In this document: piece by piece, positions 39,305 through 49,728 of the stretch | How positions within the stretch are numbered: the stretch's first letter is position 1 | How the letters are laid out: the number at the start of each line of letters is the position of its first letter | NCBI GenBank assembly: GCA_030704225.1 | Contig: CP131915.1 | Location: forward strand, 2,542,001 to 2,606,000 | From: Kosakonia sp. H02 | GTDB lineage: Bacteria; Pseudomonadota; Gammaproteobacteria; Enterobacterales; Enterobacteriaceae | Reading direction: 5' to 3' | Length of the DNA stretch: 64,000 nt | Program-made: the position numbers and the translations under genes | The notes under the pieces: model-generated | Databases searched by the model: none | The model's input: the letters and a program-made list of their open reading frames with translations, nothing else | What the model was told of the DNA's origin: nothing

Positions 39305-41401
39305 TTACTGGAAGTTAACCGATTTATCACTGGTCATGCTGTAGAGGTCAAACTTACGACCCAGTTTCTGACCGCCGTCACGCGTCAGCGGTGTCCAGCC
39401 GATAGCCGCACGGCTGCGGGTTGCGCCAGAGCTGAACAGATCCAGCGGGACAGAGACATACACCCCTTTGGTGAAATCCCCTTCCCCGTACTCTGCCGCC
39501 GACACGTTGGTTTTCGTGGCGTACGCCCCGACAACGACGCCGCTGTCGAAGTGTTTCGCCACTTCCAGCGTCGCTCCTTTATCGCCCGCCAGATACTGAC
39601 CGACGCTCGCTTTTATCAGCACATCTTCCGCGAACCACGGTGTCCAGTAGGCGGTGAAATGGCCGGTCTTCACGCTGTAATCGGTGAACTTCATCATGTC
39701 CTGCGCGCTACGCCAGTCACGCTGTTTCACGTAGTTACCGTCAATGCCGAAAGCCAGGTGGCTGTCGACCGGACGCCACAGCAGTTCCGCACCGGCACCG
39801 CCGAACATCGTTTCCAGATAACCGCCATATACCTGACCATAAATGTTATTGCCCAGATACTGAAAGTAGTTCGCCTGTAAGTTGTTGACGTAAATATCAT
39901 TCTGCACGTATTCACGCACGCGGGTACGCACACGCGGCAGCGAGGAGTCCGTCGGCGGATTGGTGTAATTAAATTTATCGTAGTTATTCGATATGTTGGC
40001 AAACAGGCTACCGGTGGTCAGCAGGTGATCCGTTACCCACCAGTCGGCGGTTCCCATTACACCCAGTTGATACATATAGAAGCCTTCCGGCCCGCCGAGT
40101 GACTGGTTGAGCACCGGATCGATATGGAAATCGAACGTGGTTTTATCGATATACCAGCCCTGTTCGGTAGTGTCCGGCACAATCGGCGTCACGCGTTTTT
40201 GCACCAGTTCGGTGTCGTGTCCCAGCGGCTCGCCTTCAAGGTGGCGTTTCAGGCTGGCGACATCCGTTTCGGTGGTCACTTGCGGCATATGGAGCCGGTT
40301 TTCCGTGACGCGAATGGTACGAATGCCATCCGGCAAGTCGTTCATGATAATCCGGTTCGCGCGCGTTACACCTTCCTGCGTATGGCGATATTTCACCTGC
40401 TCACCGGTGACGTACAGCGTATCGCCTTTCACCTGAATTTTCGGTTCTGCGAGACCCGCATTGTATTTCAGCAGCGTAAGCTGGTTGGCGACAACGGAAT
40501 GTTGCAGGATCGCATCTTGCGGCTGCGGCTGATATTTCGGCCGCGCGTTATCGTTATAGGCCGGACGCAAGCTATTGAAGTTGTTACGCAAGGTGAAACC
40601 AAACATCACGGTATTGCCGCGCTCGTAACTGAGGTTGATGTCCGCCCAGTCGGCCACACGGTAAATGGCGCCGACGTTGACCTTGCTGCGCTGCGGCAGG
40701 CTACCCGCGAAGTCCTGCACGTAGTTGTTGCCTTCATATTCCAGCTTCAAACGCAGCGGGTTCCAGGGCGTTTGATATTCCACGCCGCCAAACAGCGCGC
40801 TCGGGCCGTGGAACATCTGGCTGGTATCCGTGGAGCCTGCGGATCGCAGGCTGTTGTCGCGCGAACAAAATTTATCATCATAGGAGCACAGCGGGTTTTT
40901 GATATTGCCGCTGGTGCCCAGATAGCCCCAGCCGATGCCGAGGGAGAAATCAAACGGCCCCCAGGCTTTGTTCGCCACGACATATTCGCCATCGAACAGC
41001 CCCGTACCGCCAATATCGCGCGCGCCGACAGAGACTTGCGGCAACCAGTAGCTCTCTTGCCAGAGCCGTAATTTCAAATCGAAGGCTTTATCTTTGTAGG
41101 TTTGGTTGCCGGAAAACGCCTCGACCGAGCTATATTTGCGCGTTCGCACGTCGGTGTAGCGCAGCGTAGTTTCCAGCCACGGGAAAAGTTGCACCGAGCC
41201 GGAGTAGTAGCGGTACTCATTATTGTCGCGGTAGTTCAGGCTCAGCTCACCTTCCGGTGCCATACGCGCGGTCGGTGTTTGCAGCAAACCCACGCCGCCA
41301 AAATCCGATTGCGAAGGGCCAATCGGGTCCGGGTAGGATTCTGCGTGACAAGCGGCGCTAATTCCCAGCGCCAACAAGCTAATAACAAACGATTTTTTCA
41401 T
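39305..41401 (-). CDS. yjbH: YjbH, outer-membrane exopolysaccharide protein
   Basis: A 698-residue exported protein of the YjbH/WbfB family, with signal peptide [14 protein letters not shown]. The start [40 protein letters not shown] and a strand-rich C-terminal half fit an outer-membrane barrel. In E. coli the yjbEFGH operon makes an extracellular polysaccharide under Rcs control. The gene starts 2 bases after the yjbG stop. Whether YjbH exports or anchors the polymer is not known. Confidence 0.93.
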   Translation of the reverse strand: MKKSFVISLLALGISAACHAESYPDPIGPSQSDFGGVGLLQTPTARMAPEGELSLNYRDNNEYRYYSGSVQLFPWLETTLRYTDVRTRKYSSVEAFSGNQTYKDKAFDLKLRLWQESYWLPQVSVGARDIGGTGLFDGEYVVANKAWGPFDFSLGIGWGYLGTSGNIKNPLCSYDDKFCSRDNSLRSAGSTDTSQMFHGPSALFGGVEYQTPWNPLRLKLEYEGNNYVQDFAGSLPQRSKVNVGAIYRVADWADINLSYERGNTVMFGFTLRNNFNSLRPAYNDNARPKYQPQPQDAILQHSVVANQLTLLKYNAGLAEPKIQVKGDTLYVTGEQVKYRHTQEGVTRANRIIMNDLPDGIRTIRVTENRLHMPQVTTETDVASLKRHLEGEPLGHDTELVQKRVTPIVPDTTEQGWYIDKTTFDFHIDPVLNQSLGGPEGFYMYQLGVMGTADWWVTDHLLTTGSLFANISNNYDKFNYTNPPTDSSLPRVRTRVREYVQNDIYVNNLQANYFQYLGNNIYGQVYGGYLETMFGGAGAELLWRPVDSHLAFGIDGNYVKQRDWRSAQDMMKFTDYSVKTGHFTAYWTPWFAEDVLIKASVGQYLAGDKGATLEVAKHFDSGVVVGAYATKTNVSAAEYGEGDFTKGVYVSVPLDLFSSGATRSRAAIGWTPLTRDGGQKLGRKFDLYSMTSDKSVNFQ

Positions 41402-41403
41402 TA

Positions 41404-42141
41404 TTATTCCGGTATCCGATGCGTCAGGGACTGAAGAATGTCAGCATTGAGCTCGTCATACTCGTTGCTCCACAAACCCGGTGCGAAACCGACGAAAATC
41501 ACGCTGCCGGGCATTGGCTCCACGTGGCGTCGGTTCCAGTAAGCCACCGGTACCTTTTGCGTTTTACCGTTGGGATAAATCACCCACGCGTAGCTGCGTT
41601 CGGCGCCGCTCAACAGGCTCATATCGTCGAGGTAACTGACCACATCCCGCTGTGGCGTGAAGGGTTTCTTGCCTGGGCGACTGACGAGACCCAGAACCGT
41701 GATGGACGATGGCTGCGGCCCCACCCACAAGGTGTATTCCCCCTGTAGCGGCCGGTTGGCGAGACGATGTGTACGCAAGTAATCGGGATCCAGCTCGACG
41801 AGTTGTCTGCCGGTCACGTTCAGCGCCTGCAACTGTTGGCGTAAAGCAGTGATTGCAGCGGCACTGTCACCGCTTTCATCGGCCGCCAGTGCGCTGAGCC
41901 GCGCCAGTAGCGCCTGGTGGCGTGCCTGCTGCTCAACGGTTGCCTGACGTTCACTGACCACGGCACCTGGCCACCAGCTATTTGCCAGCCGGGGTTGGCC
42001 CACCAGGTCAATCAGGTGCTCAGCGTTGGTTAAGGTTTTGGGTTTGTTGTCACCTGCGGTATAGACATCAACCGTACCGGCAGCCAGCGCCAGCGGAGAA
42101 ACGAGGCTTGATAGCAGCAGAAGGAGCGCGCGTTTTTTCAT
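41404..42141 (-). CDS. yjbG: YjbG, exopolysaccharide operon periplasmic protein
   Basis: 245 residues with signal peptide [17 protein letters not shown]. The second half ([24 protein letters not shown]) looks like a capsule-biogenesis, SLBB/GfcC-type domain. Its ATG overlaps the yjbF stop as ATGA, so translation is coupled. Confidence 0.93.
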   Translation of the reverse strand: MKKRALLLLLSSLVSPLALAAGTVDVYTAGDNKPKTLTNAEHLIDLVGQPRLANSWWPGAVVSERQATVEQQARHQALLARLSALAADESGDSAAAITALRQQLQALNVTGRQLVELDPDYLRTHRLANRPLQGEYTLWVGPQPSSITVLGLVSRPGKKPFTPQRDVVSYLDDMSLLSGAERSYAWVIYPNGKTQKVPVAYWNRRHVEPMPGSVIFVGFAPGLWSNEYDELNADILQSLTHRIPE

Positions 42142-42776
42142 TGTTTGCCCGCCTTAATCAGCATCGTTTTCACCGGGAACCAGTCTGCGCCGAGATACTG
42201 CTCAGACTGACGTATAACCCCGGCTTCATCCACCCAGTAACGGTTGCGCCAGCTTTTTTGATCGGTGGTGACCTCTTCGTCCAGCACGCGAACCTGCGTT
42301 TCGTCACCCGCCAGTTTCACCGTGTCGGTGCCGTTCCAGTGGAACTCGGAGCGGGCATTGGCATAACGCACCTGTTTATGTTCGGTCCAGCCCATCATGC
42401 GCGTCCAGCTTGTGCCGTCGATAATTTGGTTCGGTTTCGCCAGCGGATCTGCCGCCAGGTTGTTCACTTCAATCAGGTTATCGCCGCTGAGGTGTGTTTT
42501 CACGATGCGGTAATGTTGCGTAACGATGGTGGCCTGATCTTGCGTTACCCATTTCTGCTGACCGTTTTCGGCAAAGGCGAGCACGACAAACAGTTGCGGG
42601 CCATTGTTAAGCTGCATGTATTGGCTGGCGTAGGGCATATTCTGGATATCGTCCTCGGTAAGCTGCACGCCTGGCGTGCCAAATATGCTATTCCAGAGTG
42701 AATCCCCGAGGCCTTTGATCGGGCCAGAACATGCCTGAAGGAGCAGGCAAATCAAAATGATACCAGGTCGCTTCAC
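42138..42776 (-). CDS. yjbF: YjbF, exopolysaccharide operon lipoprotein
   Basis: 212 residues, GfcB-like family. The signal ends in a lipobox, LLLQACSG, so Cys16 is lipidated and the protein is membrane-anchored. The start is the GTG at 42776, after GGAGAAG, giving the same length as E. coli YjbF; a reading from 42920 would run over yjbE. Confidence 0.92.
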   Translation of the reverse strand: MKRPGIILICLLLQACSGPIKGLGDSLWNSIFGTPGVQLTEDDIQNMPYASQYMQLNNGPQLFVVLAFAENGQQKWVTQDQATIVTQHYRIVKTHLSGDNLIEVNNLAADPLAKPNQIIDGTSWTRMMGWTEHKQVRYANARSEFHWNGTDTVKLAGDETQVRVLDEEVTTDQKSWRNRYWVDEAGVIRQSEQYLGADWFPVKTMLIKAGKQ

Positions 42777-42800
42777 GACTCTTCTCCGAAAGGGGCGAAA

Positions 42801-42823
42801 TAACCACACCGAAGTGTGGTTAT
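42801..42823 (-). terminator. Attenuating hairpin between yjbE and yjbF
   Basis: TAACCACAC-CGAA-GTGTGGTTA is a perfect stem with an ultra-stable-type tetraloop. It could let yjbE be made in excess of yjbFGH. Confidence 0.65.
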
Positions 42824-42840
42824 AGTTAATGCACTCGTTA

Positions 42841-43083
42841 TTACTGAGTACTTGTCGTTGTGGTGGTTGTGGTCCCCGTGTTGGAGCCATCGCCACCACC
42901 GGTTGCCGCCAGGGCGACACCGACCGCAGAACCTACGGTGCTGGCGCTCGTTGCTGCGGAGCTACCCGCAGAAACAGAGGTCGCTGCTGACCCTGCCGCT
43001 TCACCGATCTGCACCGGTGCTGCAAAAGCAGAAGTCGCCGCAAGAGCGGATATGGCAAAAATGCCATACAGGACTTTTTTCAT
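42841..43083 (-). CDS. yjbE: YjbE, small secreted Ser/Thr-rich protein
   Basis: An 80-residue product with signal peptide ending SAFA and a low-complexity mature part (Ala, Ser, Gly, then a run of Thr near the C-terminus). It is the first gene of the Rcs-controlled exopolysaccharide operon. Function unknown. Confidence 0.93.
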   Translation of the reverse strand: MKKVLYGIFAISALAATSAFAAPVQIGEAAGSAATSVSAGSSAATSASTVGSAVGVALAATGGGDGSNTGTTTTTTTSTQ

Positions 43084-43493
43084 ATCAATTTCCCTTCATT
43101 GAATGAATGGAGATTTACCTGAAAAATCTCAGGCGATATGGAGTATACACAACTAAAGCAAATGAATTACGCATCGGGAAATAGCACGAAGCCTTTTAGG
43201 AACATTGGCCTACGGCATTTATCTGGAAAGGATTAATTGAAAAAACATGATTAAATTCAAAGAATTAAATAATGACAAAAACTTAACACAATAAGGCTAC
43301 TCCTAAAATTTATAGCAAGCGCTACGCGGGTCGCCATATTTTTCAGATAAACCTGATGAATGATATTGCCGTCAGCAACTCAGACTATTCGCCTTAATTT
43401 AGCCCTAAACAAAATAACGATATTGAAATTACTTATATATCGGCTTTATGCAGCCGATGATATTTCGCCAGAGAAATTGAAAATATCGAACGG
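43084..43493. promoter_or_regulatory. Long A+T-rich leader/promoter region of yjbEFGH
   Basis: About 410 bases with no gene. It holds the RcsAB-like box (43292-43305) and presumably the yjbE promoter; the distance of some 210 bases from the box to the yjbE start implies a long untranslated leader or further sites. Confidence 0.6.
43292..43305. promoter_or_regulatory. RcsAB-like box upstream of yjbE
   Basis: TAAGGCTACTCCTA fits the RcsAB consensus TAAGAATATTCCTA at both conserved arms (TAAG and TCCTA). The yjb operon is known to be Rcs-activated in E. coli. Confidence 0.7.
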
Positions 43494-43523
43494 TAAAAAA
43501 AGCGCCGCCGAAGCGACGCTTTA
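43494..43523 (-). terminator. Rho-independent terminator of pgi
   Basis: On the minus strand AAAGCGTCGC-TTCG-GCGGCGCTTT followed by TTTTTACC, right after the pgi stop. Confidence 0.9.
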
Positions 43524-43527
43524 GACA

Positions 43528-45177
43528 TTAACCGCGCCAGGATTTGTAGCGGTTAATCAGGCCGTTGGTTGAACTGTCGTGGCTGGAGATGGATTTGTCA
43601 TCGCCCAGCTCAGGCAGAATGCGGTTCGCCAGTTGTTTACCCAGCTCAACGCCCCACTGATCAAACGTAAAGATGTTGAGGATTGCGCCCTGAGTGAAGA
43701 TTTTGTGCTCATACAGCGCAATCAGCGCGCCCAGGCTAAACGGCGTGATTTCACGCAGCAGGATAGAGTTAGTCGGGCGGTTGCCTTCGAACACTTTGAA
43801 CGGCACAACGTGTTCCAGCGTGGCCGGATCTTTACCCTGATCGCGATATTCCTGCTCAACCACGTCGCGGGATTTACCGAACGCCAGCGCTTCGGTTTGC
43901 GCAAAGAAGTTAGACAGCAGTTTCTGGTGGTGATCGGAAAGCGCGTTATGGGTAATGGCCGGCGCGATGAAATCACACGGCACCATTTTGGTTCCCTGAT
44001 GGATCAACTGGTAGAAAGCGTGCTGACCGTTAGTGCCCGGCTCACCCCAGATAATCGGGCCAGTCTGGTAATCCACCGCGTCGCCATTACGGTCAACGTA
44101 TTTACCGTTGGATTCCATGTTGCCCTGCTGGAAGTAAGCAGCAAAACGGTGCATGTACTGGTCGTACGGCAGAATCGCTTCGGTTTCTGCGCCGAAGAAG
44201 TTGTTGTACCAGATACCGATCAGCGCCAGCAGCACCGGCAAGTTTTTCGACAGCTCCGTGGTGGAGAAGTGCTTGTCCATGGCGTGCGCGCCGGAAAGCA
44301 GCTCGACAAAGTTGTCGAAGCCAACGGAGAGAATGATTGACAGGCCAATCGCGGACCACAAAGAGTAACGGCCGCCGACCCAATCCCAGAACTCAAACAT
44401 GTTGGCGGTGTCGATACCGAATTCACCAACGGCTTTCGCATTGGTGGAGAGCGCCGCGAAGTGTTTCGCAACGTGTTTTTCATCACCGGCGGTTTTCAGG
44501 AACCAGTCGCGCGCGCTGTGGGCGTTGGTCATGGTTTCCTGCGTGGTGAACGTTTTGGACGCCACCAGGAACAGGGTGCTTTCCGGGTTTACTTTTTTCA
44601 GCACTTCGGCGATGTGGGTACCATCGACGTTAGAGACAAAGTGCATGTTCAGGTGGTTTTTGTACGGGCGCAGCGCTTCGGTGACCATAAACGGACCAAG
44701 GTCAGATCCGCCGATACCAATGTTCACCACGTCGGTAATGGGCTTGCCAGTGTAGCCTTTCCAGCTACCGGAAATGATCGCTTCCGAGAAGGTTTTCATC
44801 TTCTCAAGCACAGCATTGACTTCCGGCATCACATCTTTGCCATCCACCAGGATCGGCGTATTGCTACGGTTACGCAGCGCGACATGCAGTACCGCGCGGT
44901 CTTCGGTGCGGTTGATTTTTTCACCGGAGAACATGGACTTGATGGCCCCGGCCAGATCGGTCTCTTTGGCCAGCGCCAGCAGGGTATCGAGGGTTTCTTG
45001 CGTGATGCGGTTTTTGGAGTAATCCACCAGCATCAGATCGTCAAAGGTCGCAGAGAATTTGGTGAAGCGGTCGGCGTCTTTTGCGAAGAGATCCGCAAGG
45101 GTGACATCCTTCATGTCAGCATAGTGTTTCTGTAATGCCTGCCAGGCAGAAGTCTGCGTTGGATTGATGTTTTTCAT
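43528..45177 (-). CDS. pgi: Glucose-6-phosphate isomerase
   Basis: Glycolytic enzyme that interconverts glucose-6-phosphate and fructose-6-phosphate. 549 residues as in E. coli. Signature [19 protein letters not shown] and the C-terminal family motif [16 protein letters not shown] are intact; active-site Glu lies in [12 protein letters not shown]. The ATG at 45177 follows AGAAGAG; a longer reading to 45390 has no support. Confidence 0.98.
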   Translation of the reverse strand: MKNINPTQTSAWQALQKHYADMKDVTLADLFAKDADRFTKFSATFDDLMLVDYSKNRITQETLDTLLALAKETDLAGAIKSMFSGEKINRTEDRAVLHVALRNRSNTPILVDGKDVMPEVNAVLEKMKTFSEAIISGSWKGYTGKPITDVVNIGIGGSDLGPFMVTEALRPYKNHLNMHFVSNVDGTHIAEVLKKVNPESTLFLVASKTFTTQETMTNAHSARDWFLKTAGDEKHVAKHFAALSTNAKAVGEFGIDTANMFEFWDWVGGRYSLWSAIGLSIILSVGFDNFVELLSGAHAMDKHFSTTELSKNLPVLLALIGIWYNNFFGAETEAILPYDQYMHRFAAYFQQGNMESNGKYVDRNGDAVDYQTGPIIWGEPGTNGQHAFYQLIHQGTKMVPCDFIAPAITHNALSDHHQKLLSNFFAQTEALAFGKSRDVVEQEYRDQGKDPATLEHVVPFKVFEGNRPTNSILLREITPFSLGALIALYEHKIFTQGAILNIFTFDQWGVELGKQLANRILPELGDDKSISSHDSSTNGLINRYKSWRG

Positions 45178-45490
45178 AGCAATACTCTTCTGATTTGAGA
45201 AGTGAGACTGCCGTCGATTGTAGCGCCTGCGAGGGAAAATTGTGATGGTTTTTGTGTCACCGCCCAAGTGAACGCGGGCGAAAAGCGAGTAAAAACCGCC
45301 GAAAACAAGCACAACATAAGTCATTTTACTAACAGCAAAAGCGGCATGAAAAATCCGCATAATCCCGGCGTTGACAGCATGCCCGCTCAACCTTTATTTA
45401 TAAATGCGCTTTTTAGTGAATGTTTTTGCCGTACCAGGCGCGTTTCCTTGTGCCATGGCTGAATACTGGATCCCCTGTCACGAGGTTGTT
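45178..45490. promoter_or_regulatory. pgi/lysC divergent region; short lysC leader without visible L-box
   Basis: A sigma-70-like promoter for lysC is seen: TTGACA at 45371-45376 and TATTTA near 45395-45400. This would give a leader of roughly 80 bases. Its last part, CCTTGTGCCATGGCTGAATA then TGGATCCCCTGTCACGAGG, matches the end of the E. coli lysC leader, but the roughly 200-base lysine-binding aptamer that precedes it in E. coli is not recognisable. Confidence 0.65.
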
Positions 45491-46840
45491 ATGACGAGTT
45501 TCGTTGTCGCTAAATTTGGCGGCACCAGCGTTGCCGATTACGAAGCCATGAACCGCAGTGCGGACGTGGTGCTTGCCGACTCCAGCGTCCGTCTGGTTGT
45601 CCTTTCCGCCTCCGCTGGCGTCACCAATTTGTTGGTGGCCCTGGCAGAAGGCCTTGAAGCCACAGAGCGCTTCGTTAAGCTCGACGCCATTCGCAAAATT
45701 CAGTTCGATATCCTCGAGCGCATGGCCAATCAGGCCGTGATCCGCGAAGAGATCGAGCGTCTGCTGGAAAATATCACCACCCTTGCTGAAGCCGCCTCGC
45801 TGGCGACGTCGACCGCCCTGACCGACGAACTGGTCAGCCACGGCGAACTCATGTCAACGCTGCTGTTTGTCGAAGTGCTGCGTGAGCGTAGTGTGCAGGC
45901 GCAGTGGTTTGATGTGCGCAAAGTGATGCGCACCAGCGACCGCTTTGGCCGCGCCGAACCGGATGTCGCTGCGCTGGCCGAGCTTGCCACGCAACAACTT
46001 GCGCCTCGCATCGACGACGGTTTAGTGATTACTCAAGGTTTTATCGGCAGCGAAGCCAAAGGCCGCACCACTACGCTTGGCCGTGGCGGTAGCGACTATA
46101 CCGCCGCGCTGCTGGGCGAAGCGCTGCGCGCTGCGCGCGTGGATATCTGGACGGATGTGCCAGGCATTTACACCACCGATCCGCGCATTGTACCGGCGGC
46201 GAAACGCATTGATGAGATTGCGTTTGAGGAAGCGGCAGAAATGGCGACCTTCGGCGCAAAAGTGCTGCACCCGGCTACCCTGTTGCCTGCGGTACGCAGT
46301 GATATTCCGGTGTTTGTTGGTTCCAGCAAAGATCCCAAAGCGGGTGGCACATTAGTGTGCAACAAAACCAGCAACCCGCCGCTGTTCCGTGCGCTGGCGC
46401 TGCGTCGTAAGCAAACACTGCTGACGCTGCACAGCCTGAATATGCTGCATTCGCGCGGCTTTCTGGCAGAACTCTTCGGTATCCTCGCGCGGCATAATAT
46501 TTCGGTTGATCTGATAACCACCTCCGAAGTGAGCGTGGCGCTGACGCTGGATACCACCGGTTCAACATCGACGGGCGATACCTTGCTGACACAGGCACTG
46601 CTGATGGAACTCTCTTCCCTGTGCCGGGTGGAAGTGGAAGAAAATCTGGCGCTGGTGGCGCTGATTGGCAACGATTTGTCGAAAGCCTGCGGCGTGGGCA
46701 AAGAGGTGTTCGGCGTGCTCGAACCGTTCAACATCCGCATGATTTGTTACGGTGCCTCCAGCCATAACCTCTGTTTCCTGGTGCCGGGGAAAGAGGCCGA
46801 GCAGGTCGTGCAGAAATTGCATCATAATTTGTTTGAATAA
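45491..46840 (+). CDS. lysC: Lysine-sensitive aspartokinase III
   Basis: First enzyme of the aspartate family pathway, phosphorylating aspartate. 449 residues as in E. coli. Kinase motif VAKFGGTSVADYEAMNR and GFIGSEAKGRTTTLGRGGSDYTA, then two ACT domains (from about 300) that bind lysine: LHSLNMLHSRGFLAELFGIL and VALIGNDLSKACGVGKEVFGVLEPFNIRMICYGAS. ATG at 45491 by alignment; the usual ACGAGG ribosome site precedes it. Confidence 0.97.
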   Translation: MTSFVVAKFGGTSVADYEAMNRSADVVLADSSVRLVVLSASAGVTNLLVALAEGLEATERFVKLDAIRKIQFDILERMANQAVIREEIERLLENITTLAEAASLATSTALTDELVSHGELMSTLLFVEVLRERSVQAQWFDVRKVMRTSDRFGRAEPDVAALAELATQQLAPRIDDGLVITQGFIGSEAKGRTTTLGRGGSDYTAALLGEALRAARVDIWTDVPGIYTTDPRIVPAAKRIDEIAFEEAAEMATFGAKVLHPATLLPAVRSDIPVFVGSSKDPKAGGTLVCNKTSNPPLFRALALRRKQTLLTLHSLNMLHSRGFLAELFGILARHNISVDLITTSEVSVALTLDTTGSTSTGDTLLTQALLMELSSLCRVEVEENLALVALIGNDLSKACGVGKEVFGVLEPFNIRMICYGASSHNLCFLVPGKEAEQVVQKLHHNLFE

Positions 46841-46867
46841 TATTCCTTAGCACGATAAACAATGTGT

Positions 46868-46895
46868 ATGGCCGGGCTCGAACCCGGCCTTTTTA
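46868..46895 (+). terminator. Rho-independent terminator of lysC
   Basis: GGCCGGG-CTCGAA-CCCGGCC (46870-46889) followed by TTTTTAT. Confidence 0.92.
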
Positions 46896-46942
46896 TAAAA
46901 AACACAACACGACACAATCGTAAAATCGCAAGGAATCTGTCA

Positions 46943-47884
46943 ATGCTCGCAACCTTCACCCGGCTATTCCCATTATGGGCCGTGCTGCTCTCCGTACTCG
47001 CTTACTACTTTCCACCCACGTTTGTCGCTATCGGCCCGTGGGTGACCACACTGCTGATGCTGATTATGTTCGGCATGGGCGTGCACCTGAAAATCGACGA
47101 CTTTAAACGCGTGCTGTCGCGCCCAGCGCCGGTGGCAGCGGGGATTTTCCTGCACTACCTGGTGATGCCGCTGGCGGCATGGTTACTGGCGCTGATTTTT
47201 CACATGCCGCCGGATTTATCTGCGGGCATGGTGCTGGTCGGCAGCGTCGCCAGCGGTACGGCCTCGAATGTGATGATTTATCTGGCAAAAGGCGATGTCG
47301 CGCTGTCGGTGACCATTTCGTCTGTCTCCACGCTGGTGGGCGTTGTCGCCACGCCGCTGCTGACGCGGCTGTATGTTGATGCCCATATTCAGGTGGATGT
47401 GATGGGTATGCTGGTGAGCATTCTGCAAATTGTGGTGATCCCCATTGCGCTTGGGCTGATTGTCCATCATCTTTTCCCGCGCGTGGTAAAAGCGGTGGAG
47501 CCGTATCTGCCCGCGTTCTCGATGGTCTGCATTCTGGCGATTATCAGCGCGGTGGTAGCAGGCTCTGCGGCGTATATCGCCTCTGTCGGCCTGGTGGTCA
47601 TTGTCGCGGTTATCTTGCATAACAGCATCGGTCTGCTCGGCGGTTACTGGGGCGGGCGTCTGTTCGGGTTTGATGAGTCCACCTGCCGCACGCTGGCAAT
47701 CGAAGTGGGAATGCAAAACTCAGGGCTGGCTGCGGCGCTGGGTAAAATCTACTTCTCCCCGCTTGCCGCACTTCCCGGCGCGCTCTTCTCCGTATGGCAC
47801 AACCTTTCCGGCTCGCTGCTGGCGGGTTACTGGTCGGGCAAACCGGTCGATGGCCGTAAAACTGAGACGGTGAAAGAGGGTTAA
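46943..47884 (+). CDS. panS: BASS-family transporter, PanS-like
   Basis: A 313-residue inner-membrane protein with nine to ten helices of the bile acid:sodium symporter family. Family marks are [43 protein letters not shown] and [14 protein letters not shown]. Enterobacterial members of this type transport ketopantoate (PanS); the assignment rests on overall likeness, and another organic acid is possible. AAGGA lies about 8 bases before the ATG. Confidence 0.78.
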   Translation: MLATFTRLFPLWAVLLSVLAYYFPPTFVAIGPWVTTLLMLIMFGMGVHLKIDDFKRVLSRPAPVAAGIFLHYLVMPLAAWLLALIFHMPPDLSAGMVLVGSVASGTASNVMIYLAKGDVALSVTISSVSTLVGVVATPLLTRLYVDAHIQVDVMGMLVSILQIVVIPIALGLIVHHLFPRVVKAVEPYLPAFSMVCILAIISAVVAGSAAYIASVGLVVIVAVILHNSIGLLGGYWGGRLFGFDESTCRTLAIEVGMQNSGLAAALGKIYFSPLAALPGALFSVWHNLSGSLLAGYWSGKPVDGRKTETVKEG

Positions 47885-48033
47885 CGACAACGGGATGCCG
47901 GACAGCAGATGCGCTGATTCGGCATCCTCAACCGACAGTAATGGTTACAGGCTTGCCAGGTTTGTTATTTCCCCCTGCTCTTTCACGCTGGCATCGCGTA
48001 CACTCGTTGCACTTCCCCCCAGGAGATTGCCCT

Positions 48034-48306
48034 ATGGCCCTGACCAGACTGACGCAAAAAGAGATGACGGAGAGTGAGCAGCGGGAGCTGAAAACGTTGC
48101 TCGATCGCGCCCGCATCGCGCACGGACGCCCGCTGAGCAATTCCGAAGCAAACCATGTGAAGAAAGAGTACATCGACAAGCTGATGGCGCAGCGTGAAGC
48201 TGACGCGAAGAAAGCCCGCCAGGTGAAAAAGAAGCAGGCTTATAAACCAGATGAAAACGCAACATTTTCATGGTCGAGTAACACGCAGACGCGCGGGCGG
48301 CGTTAA
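48034..48306 (+). CDS. yjbD: YjbD, DUF3811-family small protein
   Basis: A 90-residue basic, charged protein equal in length to E. coli YjbD (MALTRLTQKEMTESEQRELKTLLDRARIAHGRPL). Function unknown. Its stop codon abuts that of rluF on the other strand, with no bases between. Confidence 0.93.
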   Translation: MALTRLTQKEMTESEQRELKTLLDRARIAHGRPLSNSEANHVKKEYIDKLMAQREADAKKARQVKKKQAYKPDENATFSWSSNTQTRGRR

Positions 48307-49170
48307 TTAACGCCCTTTCTTTTTCCTTCCCGGTTGGGCAAAGCGTTTACCTGCGGGCTTTGCCCGGCTTTTCTCTTCCGGCTTCGCCACTTTTACCCCT
48401 GGCTTCTTCGCCGCTTGTGGTTTGGCTTTGGCTTTCGGTTTAGCTTCTGATGATGAATTTTCAATCAGTTTAAACAGCGCAATCAGTTCATCGTCGGTAA
48501 GATCCCGCCATTCACCGGGCGGTAAACCAGTCAGGCTGATATTCATAATGCGCGTGCGCTCGAGCTTAGTGACGTCATAACCAAAGTGTTCGCACATACG
48601 GCGGATTTGACGGTTAAGCCCCTGCACAAGGGTAATGCGGAAGGTAAACGGCGCTTCTTTCTTGACCTTGCACTTTTTGGTCACCGTACCGAGAATCAGC
48701 ACGCCCGCGCCCATTCCGCGCACGAATTCGTCCGTCACCGGTTTATTGACCGTGACCAGATACTCTTTTTCGTGATCGTTCCCCGCACGCAGGATTTTAT
48801 TCACTAAGTCGCCGTGATTAGTGAGAAAAATCAGCCCCTGTGAATCTTTGTCCAGCCGCCCGATCGGGAAAATACGGCTGCTGTGATTGACGAAATCAAC
48901 AATATTGTCTTTTTCACCGTCTTCGGTCGTACTCACAATGCCAACGGGTTTATTCAGCGCGATAAACACCAGATCTTCTTCGTTTCGCGGTTCGATAAGT
49001 TGACCGTTTACTTTCACAACATCCCCGGCAACAACCTGATCGCCAATACCGGCGCGTTTGCCATTAATAAAGACATTGCCCTGTTCGATGTAACGGTCAG
49101 CCTCGCGGCGTGAGCAGATTCCGCTTTCGCTAATATATTTGTTTAAACGTGTTGATTGGGTTGGCAGCAT
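48307..49170 (-). CDS. rluF: 23S rRNA pseudouridine(2604) synthase
   Basis: 287 residues: an N-terminal S4 RNA-binding domain ([30 protein letters not shown]) and a pseudouridine synthase core with the catalytic aspartate in [17 protein letters not shown]. The C-terminus is a Lys/Ala/Pro-rich tail ([17 protein letters not shown] ... PGRKKKGR). Start at 49170 has a good AGGAG; a longer reading to 49317 has no family support. Confidence 0.96.
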   Translation of the reverse strand: MLPTQSTRLNKYISESGICSRREADRYIEQGNVFINGKRAGIGDQVVAGDVVKVNGQLIEPRNEEDLVFIALNKPVGIVSTTEDGEKDNIVDFVNHSSRIFPIGRLDKDSQGLIFLTNHGDLVNKILRAGNDHEKEYLVTVNKPVTDEFVRGMGAGVLILGTVTKKCKVKKEAPFTFRITLVQGLNRQIRRMCEHFGYDVTKLERTRIMNISLTGLPPGEWRDLTDDELIALFKLIENSSSEAKPKAKAKPQAAKKPGVKVAKPEEKSRAKPAGKRFAQPGRKKKGR

Positions 49171-49384
49171 AAATTCTCCTGTAAAAGCGGAATATACTTG
49201 GCTTGTGGAGAAGAGAAAAATGGATTTTTGCATCGCATAAAGAGAAATGTGCGCTAACTCGATGAAAAGCTTGCTAACGGGGCAACAGAACGAATAAGCA
49301 TGCGAGCCTGTTTCCATTCAGGCAGATTGCCCCCTCCTCTCTCTGCTCTCATATGTAATGCTTCCTTGCTTGAAACTCACACAA
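49171..49384. other. Intergenic region rluF / toxin-antitoxin module
   Basis: About 210 bases holding the divergent rluF promoter; no gene recognised. In E. coli pepE lies in this neighbourhood; no remnant of it is seen. Confidence 0.5.
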
Positions 49385-49400
49385 GTAGTTTATAAACTAC
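49385..49400. promoter_or_regulatory. Palindromic operator of the toxin-antitoxin module
   Basis: GTAGTTTATAAACTAC is a perfect 16-base palindrome, 10 bases before the toxin ATG and partly overlapping the AAGGAAAG ribosome-site region. It is the expected type of site for autorepression by the antitoxin. Confidence 0.75.
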
Positions 49401-49410
49401 AAGGAAAGTT

Positions 49411-49728
49411 ATGAGAGAACTATTACAGACTGATGTGTTTAGACGCTGGGAGACAAAACTCACTGACTCAAAATTGAGATCAATTATTGCAGCGCGCCTT
49501 TTTCGGCTGGCAAATGGGCTGGGAGGAGACGTTAAACCCGTAGGTGAAGGGGTAAGCGAACTGCGTATACATTATGGTGCGGGTTACCGTATCTATTTCC
49601 ACCAGCACGGTAACGCCCTCATCGTGCTGTTGTGCGGAGGTGACAAAAGCACGCAACAAAAAGACATATTCTATGCCAAGTGGTTGGCAAAACTCCCTGA
49701 AAATCAAAAGGCAAACCGCTATGAGTAA
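49411..49728 (+). CDS. RelE/HigB-like toxin (phage Gp49-type)
   Basis: A 105-residue protein of the 'addiction module killer' group of the RelE superfamily: SIIAARLFRLANGLGGDVKPVGEGVSELRIHYGAGYRIYF and the later ALIVLLCGGDKSTQQKDI are the family marks. Such toxins cut mRNA on the ribosome. The toxin gene comes first, and the antitoxin ATG lies within its last codons (8-base overlap), as in higBA modules. Confidence 0.9.
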   Translation: MRELLQTDVFRRWETKLTDSKLRSIIAARLFRLANGLGGDVKPVGEGVSELRIHYGAGYRIYFHQHGNALIVLLCGGDKSTQQKDIFYAKWLAKLPENQKANRYE

